DNA of 64,000 nucleotides, from assembly GCA_050084985.1 (NCBI GenBank), contig JBITNC010000002.1, positions 38,130,001 to 38,194,000 of the forward strand. The letters run 5' to 3'. Positions 46,701 through 58,748 of this stretch are shown here, piece by piece. Both the position numbers and the translations under genes were made by a program. Position 1 is the stretch's first letter. Each line of letters begins with the position of its first letter. The stretch comes from Nageia nagi (lineage: Eukaryota; Pinophyta). A model generated the notes under the pieces. The model saw only the letters and a list, made by a program, of their open reading frames with translations, searched no databases and was not told the DNA's origin.

Positions 46701-49700
46701 TCTGTGACAACATCATACCAAAACAACGAACTCACAAATAATAATGAGATAAACATGACAAAGACTATATACAATATAGACATGGAATGGAATTCTGAGC
46801 CAAGACTCCAAGAGGCTAAAATACCTTGCACCAGCTATTCAGACTACCTACCTGAGATTACATGCTACAAATCTACTTAGTTACTTTAAAACATTATAAT
46901 GACCAAAGGAATTAGTCTTTACTGAGAACACCACACAAAAAGCAATCAAAGACCACAGTCCTGATTGAAAAAACAATTACCTGGAAGTCTAATTGCGACC
47001 TAGTTCTTTCGTCACCAAATGATGCTTTCATAGCATCAGAGATAGTTTGTATATTGTCTCCCCAGGAAGAAATCCAAGAGAAAGGAAGTCATTTGCCAAA
47101 CCCATAGAATCACGGTTAACAAAGTGTACAAGCTGCATCCATATCAACTTTTATTAAATTTGTAATGGAAAACAAACAGAAGCCCAATATCACCAACAGA
47201 GAGCATCAGAACTGTTAAGAACATAGATTAGAGAGTTCAAGAGTTGTATATTACGCACATAATATCATTGGTATCCTAAGGGCACATATAATACTGAAAG
47301 ACATAATACTAGCATCTACGCATGCTAACCATTATCAAGTATTGAACATCAGAACTACTGACAATTCTCAAATGATTTGATTAATCTGTTTGTACAAGTA
47401 ATGAAGAACTTCCCAATCATACAGACATAAAATTTGCTAATAACACCTTTCAAAGTTATATTTGTTAATTTTTCTCCTGAATGCACCATGTTCCCTTTTA
47501 TTAATAACATAAATATCACAAGTTAGATTCATGACTCTAATACTTCCATATTACCAACTAGGTCCAACAATGAACAGAACCATAAGAAGGTAGTGTCACT
47601 CCTTAAAGCAATAAAAGTTTTACATAAGTGGCGCGTGACCAATATTCAACTCTCCTCACTAGTAGAAAACTTATAAAATGGCAACTGAAGTACCACTAAA
47701 ACGGTAGCCATGCCTCATTATCTTAACCATAGTTGCAAAATTCAGTGAATATTTGATTTATGCAGCTGAATATTTGCTGAGTCAATAAAAATGAATAATT
47801 AAAAAATATTCTGCAAAAATCGCATATTCTAAATATGCATTTTTTTTCAAAATAAATGCCAAGTAATCAGTATTCAATGCATTTTATGTAAATTTAGTAA
47901 TTTTTGTATTAGTTTGGGTTGAATATTCTCCAAATGACTGAATTTTAAAAGTTTGAACCCAAACGAATATTGGCCGAATCCGAATTTCACTATTAAGATC
48001 TTCACCCTATATAATATTTACCTTTCTACCTAGTATAATGCAAAGTATTCTTCTCTAGTTGTGGGGATATAGTGTGTACTTCAAGCCTCAATTGCTTGAA
48101 AGAGAAAAGCACAAGTTCACCCAATACATAACCTCTATTTGTTGTAATCATTAAATAAGATATGTTTCTTATAGCATATAAAACTCAAACAAATATAAAA
48201 TAAAACAAATGGAATTAAGTTGGAACCCCTAACTAGCTGCTATTATTGTAAAAAGTTTCCAGAATGCAACAAAATATAGGAAGAATAACAGAGAGCTCCA
48301 CTGATAAGGTTAACAAACAACAGCCTAGAAAACCAGTGTGCAACTATCTAACACAAACTACAATTCAAATTAGAAGTAATGACAAGCACATAAATCAAAC
48401 ACAATCCTATTTGCCTTGTTATTTGGTTCATTTAGATACCATATGAAGAAATCTCTTAGTTTACACCTTACACCTGCCTCCTTTCTAAGTATATACAAAG
48501 TTGTTTTTGCCAATTCAAACTCCGGGATTCGTGACAACAAAAGGCTTCTCAAACGACTTGCTTTAGGTGAATCCCAACTGTTACCATGTTTGTTTATCAT
48601 GTTCTCTCATGTAAAATTTTCGCTCTTCAATTCTTGCTCCAACATTCTGTTATACTATTTCAAAATAATTTAGTTACAAAGCTCCTTAAACACCTTTAGA
48701 CTTGACATTAACAATCTTACTTGTTTTAGAAAGTACAATAAAGCTAGAATTTTGAAACTTTAACAGCATGTGTAATTGGTGATTTATAGCATGCTATCAT
48801 TTTGAGTCTTCCATATCTTTGACATGTTTTGAAGTCCACACAGGTTCAAAGTAAAAACCACTGTATACTATGGTCACAAGAAAAATGATGATACCTATTC
48901 ATGACTATAAGAACAATTTATGCAATCTTGCACAGTAATTGGAAATACTAGTAGGACAACTATCACAATGCATCCATGATCAATAAAGCAACAAAAAAGC
49001 TTGTATTTGAGACTAAAGGACCAAGTAAAACATAGTCAGATGTCAGGCCATCCCTTGCAAATAGGTTTCTACTTCACCCATGTAATAGTTTAGTTCTTTA
49101 GAATAATACCTTGGATGCTACAGATTGAATAGCAAGATAAGCTACATCAAATTACATCCAATTCTATACAGAACATGCAGGAAAGACATACCATTCGGAT
49201 GAGACCTAGTCGATACTGATGAGGAATATTGCCCATCATACCAAAATCAAGGTATGCAAGTGATCCACTTCTGATAGCCACAAGATTTCCAGGGTGTGGA
49301 TCAGCATGGAAAAAACCCTCCTCAAGCAATTGTCTCAATGAGCAATAGACACCCTAGCAAAGATGATAAAGTTGGTCATTAGAAGAAGCTATCATGAGGA
49401 AGATTTGAAGTCAGTAACAAAAATTCACAAACCAAACATCCATTGCATTCAGAAGCACACCAAATCCGACAAACAATATAACCGGGTGCCTAATTAATAA
49501 GATGGGCTCAAATTTTAGTAACACATTATCATAGTTATGCATTAAATAGGAAAGGACACACAAAAAGCACTACTTTACATCTGTTATTTGTATGTCATAC
49601 CAAATTTCTTCACACAAAGTAACATGCCAATAAAATCTCAAACAATAGATACATAATTGTTTATTTTCATATGCAATCTTATCCAACATGAATCAAGTAT

Positions 49701-52700
49701 AAAAGAATTCAACCTTTCATCAGTTCAATCTTCTCTTCAAAGCATTCCAATTTACTTTGTCTCTCTTCAAAATGCCAGTTAATATTTGTGAAAGAATTGA
49801 GCAAATTCAAAGAAAATTTTTGTGGTCAGGTATGGAGGAAAAAAGAAAAATGGCTCTAGTAGCTTGGGACCATTTATGTACTAGAAAGGAGTACGGTGGT
49901 CTTGGATTTAGAAAGATGAAAAGGATGAACATGATTCTTATGGGAAAAACCGGATGGAAAGTGGTTAATGATGAATATACAGGATGGGTTCTGATTTTGA
50001 AGGCGAAATATATGAGGAATTAGAATAGATTCATGAAAGATGAGAATCCAATTAGTGGATCCTTCTTTTGGCATAATCGTCAAAAAACTAAATTCCTTCT
50101 TCAAGAAGGATTTAGATGGCAGATTAAGAATGGAAGGACGGTTAACTTTTGGAGAGACAAATGGATTAAAAATATTCCACTATGTCAACACCCTGAATTT
50201 GCAGAATTAGAACAGGAAGATTCTTCATGGGCAATGGGTTTACAATTTTATTTCCGAAGATACCAATGGCAAATCTTGGAAACATATCCAGGTTGATGGA
50301 TTGGATAATAGGAAAGCACAAGCTTTAAACAAACTTAACAGAATTATTCAGGTCTGCTTTCTAAATAACAGAACAACAGAGAACACACTGATTTGGAAGA
50401 ATGCGAAAGAAGTCTTCAGTAAAATCAGCGTACTATCTTTTGGAAGGTGATGGAATAGGTTGGTTGCTGGTGAACAAGATTCAATTAAAGAATTTGGATC
50501 CCACAGGGAGTTTCTTTTATTGGTTCTCAGGTCTAAATAAAATTTTCACAATGTATAATTTGCTCAAAAGAGGCTTACAGATTTGTACTAGATGCTCACT
50601 ATGTGAAGCAGATTGGGAGGATGTGACTCATTTATTTCTTGGATGCTCCTTTTCTAATGAGGTTCTTAACAGCATCCTTAACAAGTTTGAAGTTGCATGT
50701 ATCCTTCCAAACAATATTGCAGACCTATGTTTGAATTGGGATTCCCTTTTCAAAAGCAAGAGATTTAAGAACTTCATGGAATTTCAGTCTACCTCACTTT
50801 CTCTGGGGTATTTGGAAAGAGCGTAACAAAAGAATTTCAGTTAAATCTACTATGACTAGAATTTGTAATGCTGTTTTGGAAAATGTCGAGATAATAAATT
50901 TTGAAGATACATGGGAAGATTCTTAAGGGGGTATTGGAAAGAGTTGGGGGTTTGATCCTTTATGCAATCCTCCTGTGATACTCTCAACAATAAAGAGACT
51001 CCAAACAAAATGGGAACCCCCACGTAAAGGATGGTTAAAATTGAATTTTGATGGCAAGGCGAAAGGAAACCCTGGCATAGCAGGTGCTGGTGGAGTCTTT
51101 CAAGATGATAAAGGTAAAATTATATTGTTCTATGCTGAAAATCTGGATGTTCAATCAAGTCATTTTGCTGAGATTAGGGCTTTATACCTTGATATAGGAC
51201 TTATTGATAAGATTGGAGTTAAAAATCTTATTATAGAAGGTGATTCAATGAATGTTATTAACTTGATCAAAGGCAATCAAGAATCAAGCTGGAATATAAA
51301 GGATATGATTCGATAACTGAGACAGAAAATTGAAACATTAGATAACGTACAAATTGTCCACCTCTATAGGAAAGGAAACAGTGCTGCAGATTGGGTAGCT
51401 AAATGGGGAATCCAGAATGAAGGGTACAACTACATAATCTTGGAAAACAATTTTTCACAACCTCTTGTGGAGATTACTAGGGCTGAAGTCCAAAGTGCAA
51501 TCAATTGATACTTCAGTTGATAAGAATATTGAGGAAGATTCAATGTAAAGGATAACAATGACTTCAATGGGTTTTGATTTTATAGTATCTCTATTTTCAA
51601 AGAGAAAGGAAGAAAACGAGAACTCCTTTACTAGTTGTTGCATATATATGAAAGTTCTAAATCAAATATGGAAAAAAATTGTCAATGGAGAAATTATTAT
51701 ATTCCATTTGTAATGTTTATTGTAACCTATGCTTTTTAACTGGAGATTCAGGTTGTCCATTGACATGCAATCCATCATCATTTCCGTGACTGGCCTTGGT
51801 ATCTGGCACTTCTTCGCTCATGCTTGGACAATTGGCAGAGCATTTAATGAATGGAGGAAAAGCATATGATATCGTATCTTCCAGAAAATGTTTGAAGCAC
51901 TCTCCCAACTGGAGGCGTTTGTAGAAGTATTGGAGTTCGTATGGTTTACCTACTACATATTGGAGATGGAATTGGGCTGCAGAGTGAAGACTTTATTGCT
52001 AGCAATGGGAGGAGAATTAGTAAAAAGTTAAAAAAGAGCCTGTGAGTTTGAATCTGATGTTCTGAAAGAAAAACATGGAGAGGTAAGTCCAGGAGATTCT
52101 CCATTAAATAAAATAAAGGAAGAACCAATAGAGGAATGTGAAGAGGACAAGGAAGAGAATCAGAATTCCATGCCAAATGATAATCTTGTTATGGATAATA
52201 GAGATGAGGGGGACAATTCCTCTGAAGACATTCCTCAAGATGTTCCACTGTCTTTGGCTCCGAATGTGAATGAAGACACCAGTCTGGAAAAGGAACCTGA
52301 TGATGATCCAGAAGACACTGATTTTGTTATTAACTCTGGACTGAAAACTAATTTGGTTATCTCATGAGATAAAGAGCTTCAGATCTTCTTCCCAGTTGTT
52401 TTAGTTGTTTTTTTGCTGGTATCTTTGTTTTCTTGATATTGTTTCAGTTTGAATTAGTAATAGTTATGATGTATCAACAAATGCAGATGTTCCACTTAGT
52501 ACATTTTCGATGTGTGATGAAGCTGAGAGCTATCTTTTTGCTGATGAAAAAGGGTTGGGGCCCTTTCAAAAACCCCTCCCTCCAATATAATTAAAGAAAA
52601 ACAAATCATGTGATTTTCTATAAACCAATCTATGATATTGAATCCTAAATACATACCTGATCAATGAGTTGCTGAATATTCAAATTGGCTTCTTTAATCC

Positions 52701-55700
52701 CTTTGCTATCTGTTAATTTAATACCATCTATCCACTCCATTGTGAGGACAGCCTTGCGAGTGAAGTCCCAGTAAATTTTTGGAACCTTTACAAAGCTACC
52801 TCTCTTACTTTGATGACCATAACTAGAGGTGCTCTTTCTTGTTTTATCACGGTTTCCTCCAAGTCCATGTTCTTTTGAGGAGCTTCCATAATCTGAAAAG
52901 AAAACTTTCAGTAATATGGAGATGAGATCAACTCATTAACTGAAATAATCTAGTTAATATTGTTATCCCTTATCATCTCTTCACTTCTTACAATTAACTG
53001 AGATCCTCTTATCACCCTGAACTTATGTTTGGACATCCATTTATTAGTATCCAAGTCATAGTAAACAGTATAAAAGCAAACACAAATAAAGAGAATACAT
53101 ACATGTCTAACAAAAGGTATTTACAGACATGAGAAACTCAAGTTCAAGGCTTGATAGCAACTGCAATAAACTAGCCTGGAACTAGTCAAAGACTATCAAG
53201 TGTAGTTTTTGTTTTTTACAACCATACTTGGGGTCATTACAAAGATCAAATCTCTGCAAATATTCTGGTAAGCTACAGATTGCATAAAAATTATTAAAAC
53301 ATATATATATATATAGGGTGAAATGGGATTTCGTTATTCAGTTCAAAATATTTGTACATGCAATTATGTAGTCAATATGCAGTAAAAAGTCTCAGAAATG
53401 CACATAAAACAGATCACAAGAAAGAAGGAATCACCTGCATCAAGACCATACAACCCAGCAAAACGTTCAGCATTCTGTGCTTCAAGGATATAATCAATCT
53501 CTTCAAACATGTGCATAACCTGTATGGAACAGTGTAAACAAGTAGTATAGAAGGCTGCATTGTCTCGATCACTAATAATTCTAATATTTAGCCAATGCTA
53601 TTATGAGAATGTATATAAGATGAAAATAACCAATCCTGTCCATGGTAAAGCTAAAACAACACACTGATTAGAAAGAATTAACTCGCACAGTTTTACAGGA
53701 CTTTATGATGGCCTTTACTGATCATTCAGCACTATATTATATGTGCATTATACATGCTTTTATACAAGGAACACTAATTATAGCTTTCGAAAAGATTTTT
53801 GCAAACTTTTGTTTTTCCTTTTCTAGATTATGCATATTTTTCAAGCTACAAAAGGGCTATGACCATCAGGATAACCATAAACAATAGAAATTCAATGTAA
53901 TGGCATGGAGTTACATCATCATAAGATATTGTCAGTGTTTCGCAGTAATATGCAAGTTGTAACAATCCAATGTCCAAGTAGATTTACACTGTGGAACCAG
54001 TACACCATGTTATGAAACCAAGCACTGACACTAGAGAACTAAGGATCTGCCAGGTCAGTCTCACCATCTCGTTTACTGCACCTATCAAGTCTCCACGAGC
54101 CTTTGCAACTCGCTTCAGCTGGCCCCCAATCATATGTATAAGGTGTGCATCAAGAGCCAACATCAATTGCATTCCAGGTCTCTGTACTTTTACAGCAACA
54201 AGCTCTCCTGAATGCAGATGAGCTGCTCAAGTCCCACAATAAGAACTAATTGGTCATTAAAGATCGCAACATGTGAATCTCTCAAATCTTCAACACCTTT
54301 AACAACCTAAAAATGGAATGATTCATTTCAAGTTATGCATATACTCTTCACCTTTATAAACTTGGCCCAAGGATGCTGCAGCAATAGGTTCTGAACTGAT
54401 ATCAGCAAAAAGCTTTGTGATTGGTTCCCCAAGCTGGGACTCAATAGATTTAATTGCCACTTGAGTAGAAAAAGGTGGTATTTGGTCCTTCCATCATTAA
54501 TAAAAAAGAAGAAAGTAAGCACCAAACACATAATAGTGATAACTTCAAAGTTCAAACTACAGAACTAGATTATAACCTAATGTTATATTTACGAAGCTAT
54601 TAGTATCTGAACTCTAAGAATACATTTATTCTAAAATCTGCATAATCGCACTTTGTTTTAAAATTTAAATGCTAACAAGTTAAACATAGTAAGGCTAATA
54701 TATGTGCAGTTAAAGTCTTTGTCATATGTTTTATTTTGAAAAAATGAGAGATTGTGAAGCAGCACAATTTCCTTTGACAGTCACTATTTTTCATGACCAT
54801 GTAATTAACTTCTGAAGAGTGATTTTCTTGTCGCCGTGGTTCTTATCAATATTTGACATTCTAGAATCTTAATGTTAACATAATTTTACATTTCAAATTC
54901 TTAATAGACAATCTGCAGGCGACTATGTTGATCGTTAATTCCTCAAGTAATAGAAGCTAAATTATTGAAGTCAAATCAGCAAATCAAAGCAACATATCTT
55001 GTACCTTAACTATTAGCAAATTCGAGAATATCTTCTTGATTAGTTTACAAGTAGTTTTCTCTGTATAGAGGAATAAAAATTGAAGTATCATAAGAAACAA
55101 ATGGCCTTATACTAAATAAAATTGAAGTATCATAAGAAACAAATGGCATTATCCCAACAGTATGTATATTATCCCAAAACTACTTAGCATATCAAATGGC
55201 CTTATCCTAAATAAAAATTGAAGTATCATAAGAAACAAATGGCATTATCCCAACAGTATGTATATTATCCCAAAACTACTTAGCATATCAAATGGCCTTA
55301 TCCTAAATAATGTTTCAAAAACAATGCTAATGAATTTTTGAAAGAGTATCCTCGGCTAAATAAAAGACTGGTTATCTTTGTCCACTGTATTGTTGTTTCT
55401 ATGATCCTTCTGAGAAGAATCTAAAAAGACTATAATTCACAAGCAATGATATGAAGTCATGAATGCACTTCACTATAGACTGTAATTCACATAAGAGGTA
55501 GCATACATCTCTATCACTTGATAATGCTTGCAATATTGTCTGATCCAGTTTCAATCCTTGAATGTTAGGACAGCCCCAAAAGGCCACTCTGCACACTATA
55601 CCCCAAGTCAGTCCAGCCAGGCCCACTCAGGCCAGGCCACTCTCCCATGACCATTATCATATCTTGTATCGGATCCTTTGGGACAACTCATGTTGCCTAT

Positions 55701-56924
55701 AGATCTTCTACCACTAAGTATTCTAGTGTTGTTAAGAAACTTAATCATTTGTGGTGTTTCTATTAATGACACTCCGAAGCTATTCAAAATGAATTTGTAT
55801 CATGCTTTGGATTAGTTATTTTTACTCGTTTTCTTGTCTTCTACATCCCTCCTTTGAGCTTAGAGTAATATGTATCCACTTGTTTTTACTTCTCAGGTCC
55901 CATTGACCTATTTTGGTTACTTTTGGACATCAATAAAATTTTCTTATTTCTTTGTTCCTGAAAATGACACCACCAATATCAAAGAGCCCCACTTTGGCAG
56001 CTTTATGATTCTAAAGAACCCTGAAAAGTGTAGCCTTTCACATAATAAGTATTTGGGAACTATATTGTTATCCTTTGTTACAATTAAATATACGATTACT
56101 CTACTTAAACAACCTTTCTCGTGAAATCCAAGCACTTTTGAGAACATTCACATGAAGATCACCTTTCTTGAACACATGATACTGCATGTACATATCAAAT
56201 ATACCTATCGATCTATCTTTCTGCATTACATAACCTGGGTATCTTCACAGTTTTATGTATGTGCTTGCATATAATGATTTCCTTTGTGAATGACTTTTTT
56301 TTGGAGTGGAGAGAATGCATCTTATATAACTGGAACTGTCAAAGAGTATTTACAATATCTGAACATGAGATATGCAAGGAAATACTCTACAATGATTGGC
56401 AAGGAATACACCACCTAAACTTTTCAATCAGGAGGATATCCACATCTCTACGTATCTGAGTAAGCACTGTTCTCAGCAGAAAGATTTCACCAAATAATTT
56501 TTTCTAACTTGTTTGCCCACCAATCTCTACTTCAAACTTATGCCTCTTTACATAACCTATAGAGGTTAGCCTCTAAATGGAACAAAAAATTGACCATTTG
56601 ACTCTATGATCCAGCTGCATTTTGCAGTGAAATGATGTAGAAAATGCTTGACATTGGACTACTTTAACCCCCCACAAAAAAAACAATATTTTTAAATTAA
56701 TGTGTCTTGATACACAAGTTCAAAACTGTACATACATAAATGTCATCCTCGAATGATATCTATCAATAACAAACAAGAGATTTAGCATCTAATGACTGAA
56801 AAATTAATGATAATATGAAAAGGAAAAAATGCACAAAAAAAAGATGGAATACCTGTAATTTCGCAAGTTCCTGACAATAAGCATTAGGCAATATGTCTGG
56901 CCGAGTACTAAGAGCTTGTCCCAG
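43555..56924 (-). CDS. ABC1K: ABC1K (AarF-type atypical kinase), plastid-type, N-terminal exons missing
   Basis: Ten exons (56924-56853, 54487-54352, 54222-54065, 53519-53435, 52892-52657, 49353-49192, 47132-46981, 46302-46042, 44755-44225, 43788-43555) give about 675 residues. Visible ABC1 features in order are [10 protein letters not shown] (end of the KxGQ motif), the alanine-rich loop [19 protein letters not shown] with the presumed ATP-binding lysine, [15 protein letters not shown] (ExD-type motif), [17 protein letters not shown] (catalytic loop) and DFGMMG (metal-binding). Such proteins act in plastoglobules or mitochondria, on prenylquinone metabolism and stress responses; plastid location is inferred from similarity to plant plastid members. 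All joins keep frame except exon 7, which is one base short. The exons before LGQALS, including any transit peptide, were not found. Confidence 0.9.
44225..44755 (-). CDS. ABC1K: ABC1K exon: variable polar region
   Basis: 531 bp, 177 codons, phase 0. It begins [20 protein letters not shown], holds a conserved [20 protein letters not shown] block, then about 90 Ser-, Glu- and Lys-rich residues that look disordered. That tail is longer than I recall for angiosperm members. Acceptor TTTCAG and donor GTCAGT. Confidence 0.85.
45560..46005 (+). mobile_element. Solo-LTR-like sequence in an ABC1K intron
   Basis: The intron between 44755 and 46042 holds a promoter-like block with TATAAATA at 45828-45835 (context TTGCTATAAATAGGCGG) and an upstream hairpin at 45731-45761. 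It looks like an LTR promoter region, but the TG and CA ends and target-site duplication were not fixed. Confidence 0.35.
45731..45761. repeat. Inverted repeat with 13-bp arms
   Basis: AACATTGTGAAAT and ATTTCGCAATGTT pair with one mismatch (G-T position) around the loop ATGTC. It lies about 70 bases before a TATA box. Confidence 0.65.
46042..46302 (-). CDS. ABC1K: ABC1K exon: C-terminal helical region
   Basis: 261 bp, 87 codons, phase 0. It encodes [20 protein letters not shown] and continues [20 protein letters not shown] to [10 protein letters not shown]. Highly conserved with plant ABC1K proteins and fully open. Acceptor CCTCAG and donor GTATGT. Confidence 0.95.
46587..46815. repeat. Imperfect tandem duplication in an ABC1K intron, period about 115 bp
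   Basis: TGACAACATAATAAAACAAT...GAGATAAGCATGAGAAAGAC and TGACAACATCATACCAAAAC...GAGATAAACATGACAAAGAC occur in tandem. Both are followed by an ATGGAATG(G)AATT-like word. No coding sense. Confidence 0.65.
46981..47132 (-). CDS. ABC1K: ABC1K exon with a one-base shortfall (frameshift)
   Basis: 152 bp, although both neighbouring joins demand a multiple of 3. It opens [20 protein letters not shown] in frame. After FLPG the frame is lost at a C4 run (47060-47063) and a TGA follows at 47028-47030. Read one base over, the rest continues as [20 protein letters not shown] and ends LDFQ, as the family expects. A fifth C would repair it. Either the allele or copy is broken or the run was miscounted. Confidence 0.9.
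49192..49353 (-). CDS. ABC1K: ABC1K exon: catalytic loop and DFG
   Basis: 162 bp, 54 codons, phase 0. It carries [20 protein letters not shown] (catalytic loop) and [20 protein letters not shown] (metal-binding DFG). Acceptor GCTAG and donor GTATGT. Confidence 0.95.
50975..51507 (+). pseudogene. LINE RNase H-like domain (RVT_3 type)
   Basis: One open stretch to 51316 and a continuation after a TAA read as an RNase H domain: [20 protein letters not shown], then [20 protein letters not shown], then [17 protein letters not shown], then [18 protein letters not shown]. The D-E-D set and the later His and Asp are visible. In the element it would remove RNA from the RNA-DNA hybrid. One stop interrupts it here. 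Confidence 0.8.
52020..52367 (+). pseudogene. Acidic tail of the LINE open frame
   Basis: A frame very rich in D and E, for example [20 protein letters not shown] and [20 protein letters not shown], ends at a TGA at 52365-52367. It follows about 500 bases of broken but partly protein-like sequence after the RNase H domain and precedes the LINE 3' end, so I read it as a C-terminal extension of ORF2. An unrelated captured exon is the alternative. Confidence 0.45.
52657..52892 (-). CDS. ABC1K: ABC1K exon: polar insert and VLTMEWIDG
   Basis: 236 bp, phase 1 to 0. A polar, Gly/Ser/Lys-rich stretch (about 33 residues) precedes [20 protein letters not shown] and IDGIKLTD. The polar stretch is a variable loop in the family. 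Acceptor TTTCAG and donor GTATGT. Confidence 0.9.
53301..53315. repeat. AT microsatellite
   Basis: About seven AT dinucleotides in an ABC1K intron, 120 bp from the exon at 53435. Confidence 0.8.
53435..53519 (-). CDS. ABC1K: ABC1K exon: [15 protein letters not shown]
   Basis: 85 bp, phase 0 to 1. It encodes [20 protein letters not shown] then AGLYGLDA, with the acidic ExD-type motif of ABC1 proteins. Acceptor ATACAG and donor GTGATT. Confidence 0.9.
54065..54222 (-). CDS. ABC1K: ABC1K exon: VAVKVQRPG and helical region
   Basis: 158 bp, phase 1 to 0. It encodes [20 protein letters not shown], including the presumed nucleotide-binding lysine, then [20 protein letters not shown] ending at EM. 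Acceptor GAGCAG and donor GTGAGA. Confidence 0.9.
54352..54487 (-). CDS. ABC1K: ABC1K exon: alanine-rich loop
   Basis: 136 bp, phase 0 to 1. It encodes [20 protein letters not shown] and then the [10 protein letters not shown] loop that ABC1 kinases have instead of a glycine-rich loop. Acceptor GGAAG and donor GTGAAG. Confidence 0.9.
54488..56852. other. ABC1K intron, no gene seen
   Basis: Between the LGQALS exon and the alanine-loop exon. It holds the 55079-55310 repeats and otherwise AT-rich sequence; frames in it have random composition. Confidence 0.6.
55079..55310. repeat. Tandem repeats, 96-bp and 42-bp spacing, in an ABC1K intron
   Basis: ATTGAAGTATCATAAGAAAC starts at 55079, 55121 and 55217. 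The last two begin ~95-bp units that are almost identical (CAACAGTATGTATATTATCC, TACTTAGCATATCAAATGGC). The first is a short unit lacking the middle. Confidence 0.9.
56853..56924 (-). CDS. ABC1K: ABC1K exon: [10 protein letters not shown] segment
   Basis: 72 bp, 24 codons, phase 0. It encodes [20 protein letters not shown] then AKLQ. Acceptor TTGCAG and donor GTATTCC. The lysine of the KxGQ motif would lie in the preceding exon, which was not found. Confidence 0.9.
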
Positions 56925-57799
56925 CTGCAATCTCCAAAAATAAGCACAAGCAAGTAAAAAGATTAGAAACAGATGGATATTAAACTTCATCACGTTCAAT
57001 TGAATTTTACGACATAAAACAAATGAGCAGCAAAACACAGCTCGGACACTTTAAGATGAAATAGCATGGCAAGTACTGAAAGTTTTCCAGAACATATATA
57101 ATGTAACTTTATCAAGAATTCGCAGAGTTCAGCTTCTAAATGACCCAGAGTTATTCTCTAGTATCAGATTTTTAGTTCTTTCGGATTATTAGGAAGTAGT
57201 TTTTCTCAGTCTTGGGTTTAATAACTCAATACAGATGCTAGCTGCACCCATATGGAGTTTTGGTTGGTTCTTCCACCATGCAATGAGTGGAACCAGTTCG
57301 TTTTGCTGTAGAGGCTGGGGAAAGGTCGAGTTCTCTCCATTAGATAATATAATCCACGCATGCCCTTAAAAAATACAAAGGGGTGAAAGCAGTTCTGAGC
57401 TTCTTCACCCTTTAAATAATAATAACTACACATGTATCTGCCACATAAGATGAACTTGCATAGAACTGTTTGTTAATTCAAATTTGTACCACTACAGGTA
57501 CCAAACTTGTGATAAAGCACGGAATCAAACGAGGCCTCGCCTTTACATTTGTCAAATTTTTAATAACCTTAAAACATAAGGCAAATATTTGCTTTTCCCG
57601 AGATAAGACAAAACTACCAGCCCCTTTTATCAGAAATTATTAGCAGATATAGGATCAAAAACAAAATCCAAAAGAAGCAACCTTGCAATTTAAAATTAGA
57701 AGTAGAGATATAAACAGTTGTTCTGTTCTGCCCTTTTCCAACTTTCTTTTTAAAGAAAAAAAGCATATGCAGAAAATACATCCATGCATTGCAAGCCCT

Positions 57800-58215
57800 C
57801 GTAAGAATCTCAAATTGAATTAACCAAATGGTGACATAAGAAGTATCTTTTCATTATCTTATCATAAGATGCTATGTTAAAAACCAAGAAATTGTTATGC
57901 ATTATTTCAAACCATTATAAATAAATTTCAAAAATGCACTTATAGGCGCACTCTATGTTTTTGGTGTCCACTCTTTCTTTTCCCAACCCCCTTTTGCCTT
58001 TTTATAGACCTATTAATAAAAGAAAAACTCTTGCAGGAATCTCAAATTGAATCAATAAAAAGGTCACATAAGAAGCCCCTTGTCCATGTCTTGCCATAAG
58101 TTGCTTAATGAAAAAACAACAAATGTTTATTCACTAGCTCATTCCTTTATAAATACAGGTCTGAAATGTATCTGTGGGTACATTCTACGTTTTTTTGTGT
58201 CAAACCATCCAACAC
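57800..58215. repeat. Imperfect tandem duplication, period about 230 bp
   Basis: GAATCTCAAATTGAATTA near 57808 and GAATCTCAAATTGAATCA near 58035 begin diverged copies. Both hold a (G)TCACATAAGAAG-like word and a TATAAATA...ATGCAC/TATC...TCTA(T/C)GTTTTT-like block. Confidence 0.6.
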
Positions 58216-58731
58216 TAGGACACATTGTAGTAGGTGCAATAACATTGGGTGTGGTATTCATCCATAGCCTGTATGGATTAGTCAATAATTGTACTTTTTA
58301 GCAAAATGTTTGTGGTCACTTTGTTTCCACTGTCATGATTCACAATTATTACTGACATTAAATGTACGTTATTGAAAACACTCCATATGAATTGTTAGTT
58401 TTAAACTAACTTAAATTAGAGGTGTAATACTACTAAGTATAACCTTGGAATCTGTTCATCAAACACTTATTGCCTGTCACAACCCCATTTTGAAAACCTT
58501 TGTTATTAAAACATGTGTAACGAAAAGACATTTACTTGGCATAAACTTACTTAGTGATTGCTTAAGTTGCTTTGTAACTATGGATGATGACTTAATTCCA
58601 TTTGATATTTGACTATTGTTATTTAGTATATTGCATGTTTTATACTTGTACTATGCATGGATACTGATTTTCTTCTCACATGTGGTTTCAGTTCATGCAC
58701 TGATGGAGCCTGCAGAACTCATCAATTGCAT

Positions 58732-58748
58732 GAGAGAGAGAGAGAGAG
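58732..58748. repeat. GA microsatellite
   Basis: GAGAGAGAGAGAGAGAG, eight to nine dinucleotides, inside a short frame that it helps keep open. Confidence 0.85.

Larger units (their letters stand above)
49720..52605 (+). mobile_element. 5'-truncated LINE in an ABC1K intron, antisense to the gene
   Basis: The plus strand holds the 3' half of a plant L1-type LINE. After the RT core region (lost), there is the RT tail [20 protein letters not shown] and [20 protein letters not shown] (about 49790-49925). Next is a zinc-knuckle region [20 protein letters not shown] ending in C (about 50585-50650). Then comes an RNase H-like domain with [31 protein letters not shown] and [14 protein letters not shown] (about 51040-51410), in which the expected acidic residues are present. 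An acidic tail follows. The 3' end has an ADEKGLGPF-like terminal reading (52535-52590) and an A-rich end near 52605. Stops and shifts are few compared with the 29.4-kb LINE, so it is younger. Its 5' truncation is typical of LINE insertion. Confidence 0.85.

Noticed and set aside
53991-54221. Plus-strand frame of 76 codons
   Set aside because: It is the antisense shadow of the ABC1K exon at 54065-54222.
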